From Shewanella violacea DSS12 (GTDB taxonomy: Bacteria; Pseudomonadota; Gammaproteobacteria; Enterobacterales; Shewanellaceae), in NCBI RefSeq assembly GCF_000091325.1, contig NC_014012.1:1054001-1118000 (forward strand): 64,000 nucleotides of DNA, read 5' to 3'. The translations under genes and the position numbers were made by a program. Below the pieces are notes generated by a model. The model searched no databases, was not told the DNA's origin, and was given only the letters and a program-made list of their open reading frames with translations. Position 1 is the stretch's first letter, and every line of letters begins with the position of its first letter. Below are positions 58,987 through 64,000 of this stretch, piece after piece.

Positions 58987-60609
58987 ATGGAAAATATACA
59001 AAAAATGCCTTTAGCTAAAACGGGCATTGCTAAATGGTTTAGTCTAGTCATTATATTATTAGCTCAACTGGGAACCATGAGCGATAATTCAGGTTTATCA
59101 GTTGCTACCTCTTCGTTAATCAATGATCTCGGTGCTTCTGTTGCCGATGTCGCGTTTGCTAATGCTATGTACCCCTTAATTGCCGGTGCTTGTATGATAG
59201 CAGGTGGCATGCTTGGCTTAATTATTGGTTGGACCCGTTTATTTCAACTCGGCACTGTGCTTATGTTTGTGGCTGAAGCGGTTGCCGCTTACACAGACAA
59301 CATGCAAGTGTTTATATTTGTTGCTCGTGGTTTATCAGGACTTGGTGCGAGTTTCTTAGTTCCTGCTGTGCTTGGGCTTATTGCGGGGATCTATAAAGGT
59401 AAAGATCGTGCCTTAGCTTTCGCTGCTGTTGCTGCCGTTATTGGTGTTGCTAACACTGCCGCCCCCTTATTGTTCGGCTACATCATAGATGCATTTAATT
59501 ATCGTATCGCTTTTGCAGGTCTTGCTGGTTACTTTGCTGTTTTAACAATCTTGGGATTCTTCTTAGATAAAGTAGAAAAATCAAAGATAAAAATAAAATA
59601 TGATTTATTCGGTACTGTACTGGTAAGTTCAGGTTTACTGGCTTTATTCATAGGTTTATTAAAAATAACAGAGTGGGGATTAATTACTCCAATCAATCCA
59701 GAAATGACGTTTATGGGGATCAGTCCATCCTTGCCATTAGTGGCTGTGGGTTTAACTGTATTAGTTGCTTTTCTTAAATGGGAGAAGAAATTCGAACAAA
59801 AACATGGTGCCTGTTTGATGCCTGAATCTTTTGTAAAAACCCCTCAATTAAGAGATGGTCTTTACATGTGTGGTTTCATCTTTTTAATGTTTGGTGCTTT
59901 CGTCATGTTAGGTATTACTTACCTACAATTAGTCGCAGAGTATTCTGCTTTCGATACAGCGAAAGTCATGATTATTTTCTCAACAGGCATGCTACTTACC
60001 TCTATTGCTGCGCCGATTAAATTAAATAAAATATCATGTCGAACATTATGTAATGTAGGAATTGGTTTGTGTGGTCTGGCAGCTATATTTGGTGCTCTAG
60101 GATCAGAGCTGCAAGATATTAATGAATTCTTTTATGCTTGTGCGCTATTTATTGGTTTAGGAACCGGTTTAATTGCTTCGCAAGCCTCTTTAATTGTTAC
60201 TGAGGCCGTTAATGATCGCGATGCAACTCAATCTGGCGGTGTTCAGGCAACGTCACGAAATATTGGTCAAACAGTAGGTATTGCCTTGTTAGGCACAACC
60301 ATGATGTTTTCATTAACTGGTACGGTAAAATCTCAAGCCGAAGAGAGTTTGACACTGAGTGTTGAGGCTAAATATCAAGTTGAACAGATTGCATCAGTTC
60401 CTTTCTTGTCCGATAGTGGATTTGAGAAGTTATGGCAAGATAAAATAACGGAGCAGAAAGACATAGAGATATTGGTTGATATTAACCGTTCTGCACGTCA
60501 ATCATCTGTACGTTTAGCTTGGTATCTACTCGCGCTAATTTGCCTTGGTTTCTCTCTCGGTATGACACGAAGCATACCAAAGCGTTCCTTATCATTAGCT
60601 AAACCTTAA
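58987..60609 (+). CDS. MFS transporter, DHA2 (EmrB/QacA) type
   Basis: A 540-residue membrane protein with about 14 helices, the size and pattern of the drug:H+ antiporter-2 group. Motif A-like GLIIGWTRLFQLG follows helix 2 and motif C-like GANTAAPLLFGYIID with small changes sits in helix 5. A loop of about 60 polar residues precedes the last helix. I took ATG 58987 (MENIQKMPLAK); the upstream GTG lies within the hairpin. Its place after the amidohydrolase suggests it moves that pathway's substrate or product, or exports a toxic compound. Confidence 0.87.
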   Translation: MENIQKMPLAKTGIAKWFSLVIILLAQLGTMSDNSGLSVATSSLINDLGASVADVAFANAMYPLIAGACMIAGGMLGLIIGWTRLFQLGTVLMFVAEAVAAYTDNMQVFIFVARGLSGLGASFLVPAVLGLIAGIYKGKDRALAFAAVAAVIGVANTAAPLLFGYIIDAFNYRIAFAGLAGYFAVLTILGFFLDKVEKSKIKIKYDLFGTVLVSSGLLALFIGLLKITEWGLITPINPEMTFMGISPSLPLVAVGLTVLVAFLKWEKKFEQKHGACLMPESFVKTPQLRDGLYMCGFIFLMFGAFVMLGITYLQLVAEYSAFDTAKVMIIFSTGMLLTSIAAPIKLNKISCRTLCNVGIGLCGLAAIFGALGSELQDINEFFYACALFIGLGTGLIASQASLIVTEAVNDRDATQSGGVQATSRNIGQTVGIALLGTTMMFSLTGTVKSQAEESLTLSVEAKYQVEQIASVPFLSDSGFEKLWQDKITEQKDIEILVDINRSARQSSVRLAWYLLALICLGFSLGMTRSIPKRSLSLAKP

Positions 60610-60619
60610 ATTTGATTTT

Positions 60620-60645
60620 CCCCCTGCATCAATAGGTGTAGGGGG
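60620..60645. terminator. Bidirectional terminator between MFS and LysR genes
   Basis: CCCCCTGCA (60620-60628) and TGTAGGGGG (60637-60645) pair with one mismatch around an 8-base loop, between the convergent stops at 60609 and 60647. The minus strand then reads AAAATC, the plus strand ATTAAA; termination is likely but the U-runs are poor. Confidence 0.65.
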
Positions 60646-60646
60646 A

Positions 60647-61525
60647 TTAAACAGAAAATACAGAACCTGGAATTCGTTTAATTAAACAATCTAAAAATAG
60701 TTTCACATTGTATGATGGCTGTCTGGTATTAGGGTAAAGAGCCCAAACCCCCTCTTTTTCTGCTTCATACTCAGTTAATATCTGAATCAGTGAGTTATTT
60801 TTAAGGTGCTCTTTTAGGTGATAGTCGGGTAACTGAATTAGACCTAGATGCTGTACTCCCGCCTTTAATACCGCCATCGAGTTATTACAACGCAGGCGAC
60901 CTGAAACTTTCACCTTGCCTGTTTTGAAGCTCCAGTAGTCAGTTAGTCCATTGATGCAGTTGAAGTTTTTAAGTTCTTCCAAATCTTTAGGTATACCATA
61001 TTTGTTTGCATATTCCGGAGACACACACACAGATTTTTTCCGTGTCCCAAGCTTTTTACAAATAAGCGATGAATCTTCCAAGTTACCAAGCCTTACAGCT
61101 AGATCAATACCATCCTCAATAAGGTTTACTCTTTGATTAGTCAGTATTAAATCGATTTTTATTTGTTCGTATTTCAGCAGGAAATCATTAACAATAGGCG
61201 CAATTATCTGATCTCCATAGGTCGTTGGAGCCGTGATCCTTATGCTGCCTTCTGCAGAACTTTGATATTGAGAAAGCATGCTTTGCGCATTCAATAGCTC
61301 AGTGTTGGCTTTTTTACTGTATTGGTAATAGATCTTACCTTCTTCAGTCAATGTCAGTAATCGAGTGGAACGATAAAAAAGTTGTGTCGAGAGTTCTGCT
61401 TCCAAATGTTTTACTTTTCTGCTTATTTGCGCAGTCGAGGTATTTAATCGCTTGGCCGCTTTTGTAAAACTTTGGTTTTCTACGGAGCAAATAAACTCCG
61501 TCACTCCTACCCAGTTTGAAATCAT
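60647..61525 (-). CDS. LysR-family regulator
   Basis: A 292-residue regulator with an N-terminal helix-turn-helix (residues 5-62, FTKAAKRLNTSTAQISRKVKHLE in two blocks) and a substrate-binding domain of the CrgA/DsdC-near type (GSIRITAPTTYGDQIIAPIV). It is convergent with the MFS gene and most likely controls the amidohydrolase-MFS and MBL genes in answer to their substrate. The inducer is unknown. Confidence 0.88.
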   Translation of the reverse strand: MISNWVGVTEFICSVENQSFTKAAKRLNTSTAQISRKVKHLEAELSTQLFYRSTRLLTLTEEGKIYYQYSKKANTELLNAQSMLSQYQSSAEGSIRITAPTTYGDQIIAPIVNDFLLKYEQIKIDLILTNQRVNLIEDGIDLAVRLGNLEDSSLICKKLGTRKKSVCVSPEYANKYGIPKDLEELKNFNCINGLTDYWSFKTGKVKVSGRLRCNNSMAVLKAGVQHLGLIQLPDYHLKEHLKNNSLIQILTEYEAEKEGVWALYPNTRQPSYNVKLFLDCLIKRIPGSVFSV

Positions 61526-62634
61526 ATTTTCACCTTTACCGGTTCTGATTCGGGGACTTTCTAATACTCGTTCTGATAGGAACGTTCAAATAATTTCGCA
61601 TTTGAAACAAACTATACTGAATTAATTAAAGTAATTTTGTCATTTTAGGCCTAAATGCTGGCTGTTTTTTAGGCGTAAATGGTTCAGAAATGAGCTATAG
61701 ATCTAGCTGTAGCAAGCATTTCAGCTAAGTAAGCAGCATGTTTCCTTATTGGCATTACTATGACTTTGTTTGTGACTTTAACAAAGGTTAAGGATTCACC
61801 GACTTGAGTATTGTGATCTTGAAGGCTAAGTTTGAGCTAATCAGTCGCTTATATCGCTAGATGCTGTTTCAGATAGTGACCGCTGGTGATAGTCGTTCTT
61901 CCGTTTCCATTGTGAGCATGGCTTACTCTTGAGTGCTTTACGGCCTAGTCGTAAATATCTAGTATTGCTTCTAGGTGGAATCGTTGGCTTACAAGTCTTA
62001 CGCCTGAATAGTCGCTTTCTTTATCATGGTTAAGGCTTTTCTATTCTCCTTCTCCGTACACTTAGATTTGTTTAATCAATAGCTAGATGTGCTACAGGAC
62101 CATAGATGTACGATGTTCGATTCCGACTGTCTTATCGTTGACTGATACAGGTATATTGTGGGGAAGTCAGAGTAAGAGGTATTAGTTGGCAAACAGACTT
62201 ATTGAAGCCTCCGAGTGCTGGTAGTAATAGCTTGATTACACCGTTAACCAAAGGGGCTGTTTCAATGGCAGAACAGAGTAAATATATCCTCTATCCTCTA
62301 TCACTATCACCTTGATAGAAATTACACCGTCAGACTTAATCCCTGCTCATTAATGCAGAAGGTTAGCGAGCTTAGGTTAACCTATGTTTAGGTGTACTCC
62401 GACCCATTGGTGATTTTATGCTTAGGTTTGCCCACTAAGCCTTTGGTGGATTTGAAGCCTAGGTTCCACAGACTGAGTTAGAGGTTTTTTAGGGAGATTG
62501 CGCAGGAGATAGGTTAGATAGTGATAATGTTATCTGATGAATAGATCAAGCAGTAACTAGAAATATATTATGATACTCGCTAGTTACTATCTGATAAGCC
62601 ACTAATTTCCATCTGTAGGGAAGGCCAGTTTATT
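61526..62634. other. 1.1-kb gene-free region
   Basis: No frame of 60 codons or more and no RNA gene that I recognise. Part of it, about 62384-62470, is an imperfect tandem repeat of roughly 36 bp around YTTAGGTKTRCYCNNYNNRCC (units ATGTTTAGGTGTACTCC, ATGCTTAGGTTTGCCC, AAGCCTAGGTTCCAC). It may be a decayed gene or repeat graveyard at the right border of the accessory region. Confidence 0.5.
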
Positions 62635-63918
62635 CTAGTCTTTTTCCTTATCGGGCCCTTGATAGTGTTGTGGCATGATGCGAACTGTCTTCACCATATT
62701 TTCGCCGACTTCAATTACTTCTATGGGGTAACCAGAGATCCGCATGCTGGTGTTAGTGGCAGGGATCTCTTCAAGATACTCGACAATCAGTCCGTTTAGC
62801 GTCTTAGGACCATTGGTGGGGAAGTCCCATTTCATTTCCTTGTTGAGCTCACGTATGTTGATGGTCGCCTCGATGAGGAAGCTGCCGTCTTGCTGCTTAT
62901 TGATATCTTCGCTGGGGGTGGACTCCATGGAGGTGGTAAAGTCACCGACTATCTCCTCAAGAATATCTTCCAGTGTCACCAGACCTTGAATATCACCATA
63001 TTCATCTACTACTAGGCCGATGCGCTCCTTGTTCTGCTGGAAGTTACCTAGCTGCACATTGAGAGGTGTGCCTTCGGGAATAAAATAGAGCTCTTTTACC
63101 GCTCGTAGTAGAGACGATTTACTGAACTGGTTCTTAGACTGCAGGCGCAGCGCATCGCGAAGATGTACGAAGCCTACGGCATCATCAATATTATCTCTAA
63201 ACAGCAGGACCCGGGTATGGGGACTCTGGATCATCTGTTTAGTGATGCTCTTGAAGTCATCATTGATATTGATGGCGAACAGATCTGAGCGGGGGATCAT
63301 GATGTCCTCCACAGTGACTTTTTCGAGATCCATTATCGACAGCAGCATCTCCTGGTGTCGCCTGGGGATTATGGCTCCGGCTTCGTGAACCACAGTTCTC
63401 AGCTCCTCTTTGCTCAATGCATCTGATGGATTTATCGAACGGATCCCCAGAATACGAAGAAAACCTGAGGTGATCAGATTGACGGATTTTACCAAAGGAT
63501 ATAAGAAAACCAGTAACCATTTCAGCACTAGACTGGATGGGAAGGCGATACGCTCAGGGTGCAGTGCAGCTATGGTTTTCGGAGTGACTTCGGCGAAAAC
63601 CAATACCACTAGAGTGAGAACAACAGGGGCTATAGCTAAGCCTAGATCACCATAGAGACGTATACCAATAACAGCTGCTATGGTCGATGCAAGTATGTTC
63701 ACCAGATTATTGCCGATGAGGATAAGGCCTATGAGTTTGTCGGGCCGGTCCAGTAATTTCATCGCGCGTTGAGCGCCTTTATGACCACTAGAGGCTAAAT
63801 GCTTAAGTCGATAGCGGTTCAGTGTCATCATGGCTGTTTCAGACCCAGAAAAATAGGCTGAAATGATGAGTAACACGATGAGAATGATAAGCAGTGAACT
63901 GGTAGAGATGGCGTCCAA
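62635..63918 (-). CDS. CNNM/CorC-type membrane protein (DUF21-CBS-CorC)
   Basis: A 427-residue inner-membrane protein: DUF21 transmembrane domain (residues 1-190, ISAYFSGSETAMMTLNRYRLKHL in two blocks), a pair of CBS domains (about 200-325, VEDIMIPRSDLFAI and GLVTLEDILEEIVGD) and a C-terminal CorC/HlyC domain. The family, including E. coli YfjD and CorB/CorC, handles magnesium and cobalt efflux. The start is TTG 63918 with GGAG about seven bases upstream. In Shewanella this gene lies near ffh, so it marks a return to the conserved backbone. Bases 63919-64000 hold no gene. Confidence 0.93.
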   Translation of the reverse strand: MDAISTSSLLIILIVLLIISAYFSGSETAMMTLNRYRLKHLASSGHKGAQRAMKLLDRPDKLIGLILIGNNLVNILASTIAAVIGIRLYGDLGLAIAPVVLTLVVLVFAEVTPKTIAALHPERIAFPSSLVLKWLLVFLYPLVKSVNLITSGFLRILGIRSINPSDALSKEELRTVVHEAGAIIPRRHQEMLLSIMDLEKVTVEDIMIPRSDLFAININDDFKSITKQMIQSPHTRVLLFRDNIDDAVGFVHLRDALRLQSKNQFSKSSLLRAVKELYFIPEGTPLNVQLGNFQQNKERIGLVVDEYGDIQGLVTLEDILEEIVGDFTTSMESTPSEDINKQQDGSFLIEATINIRELNKEMKWDFPTNGPKTLNGLIVEYLEEIPATNTSMRISGYPIEVIEVGENMVKTVRIMPQHYQGPDKEKD

Positions 63919-64000
63919 AAAGGAGCTCCATTAGTTGGCTGTAGTTGTGACTATGACATTGGCAATATTAGTTATAGCTATATCTGTTAGCTTATCTGAA

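Overview
The window looks like a chromosomal segment of a marine gammaproteobacterium of the genus Shewanella. The block gltD-gltB, a YhcC-type radical SAM gene, hptA, oxyR, a class III cyclase, mutH, rppH, ptsP, thyA, nhaA, nhaR, sdhE, nadB, rpoE-rseABC, lepA-lepB-rnc-era-recO-pdxJ-acpS follows the Shewanella oneidensis gene order as I remember it. The many short dispersed palindromes of the type AATACCAATCGGTATA also fit. The species cannot be fixed from sequence alone.

Layout. 1-7.1 kb: a cut-off M23-peptidase-like gene, tyrS, a POT peptide transporter, and a minus-strand row of NTF2-like, TRIC/YadS-type, DUF2721, CobD/CbiB-like and mtnN genes. 7.0-7.35 kb: a 61-bp tandem repeat grown from the mtnN start region. 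7.5-13.5 kb: gltBD. 13.9-19.3 kb: radical SAM, HptA, OxyR, CyaC and MutH. 19.26-19.95 kb: a gene-free, DnaA-box-rich gap between divergent mutH and rppH. 19.95-28.4 kb: rppH, ptsP, a TSUP permease, thyA (with lgt, usually found here, absent), nhaA, a small secreted protein, nhaR, sdhE and ygfX. 28.4-40.1 kb: nadB divergent from the sigma-E operon rpoE-rseABC, then lepA, lepB-rnc-era, recO, pdxJ and acpS.

40.1-62.6 kb is accessory. It starts with a repeat-rich stretch and a B12-binding radical SAM gene followed by a decayed second copy of acpS. Next comes a type I secretion operon (ABC exporter, HlyD-type adaptor, 2267-residue RTX protein) whose substrate carries seven nearly identical 546-bp repeats. 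Then follow an Mpo1-like gene and an AT-rich four-gene cluster (MBL-fold hydrolase, amidohydrolase, MFS transporter, LysR regulator) that looks like a small-molecule degradation or detoxification unit. About 1.1 kb without genes precedes a CNNM/CorC-type membrane protein at the right end.

The best leads are the candidate DARS2-like site between mutH and rppH, the recently amplified RTX array, the start-codon-containing tandem repeats before mtnN, the acpS duplication around the radical SAM gene, and the missing lgt. All family calls come from reading the proteins; no database search was possible.
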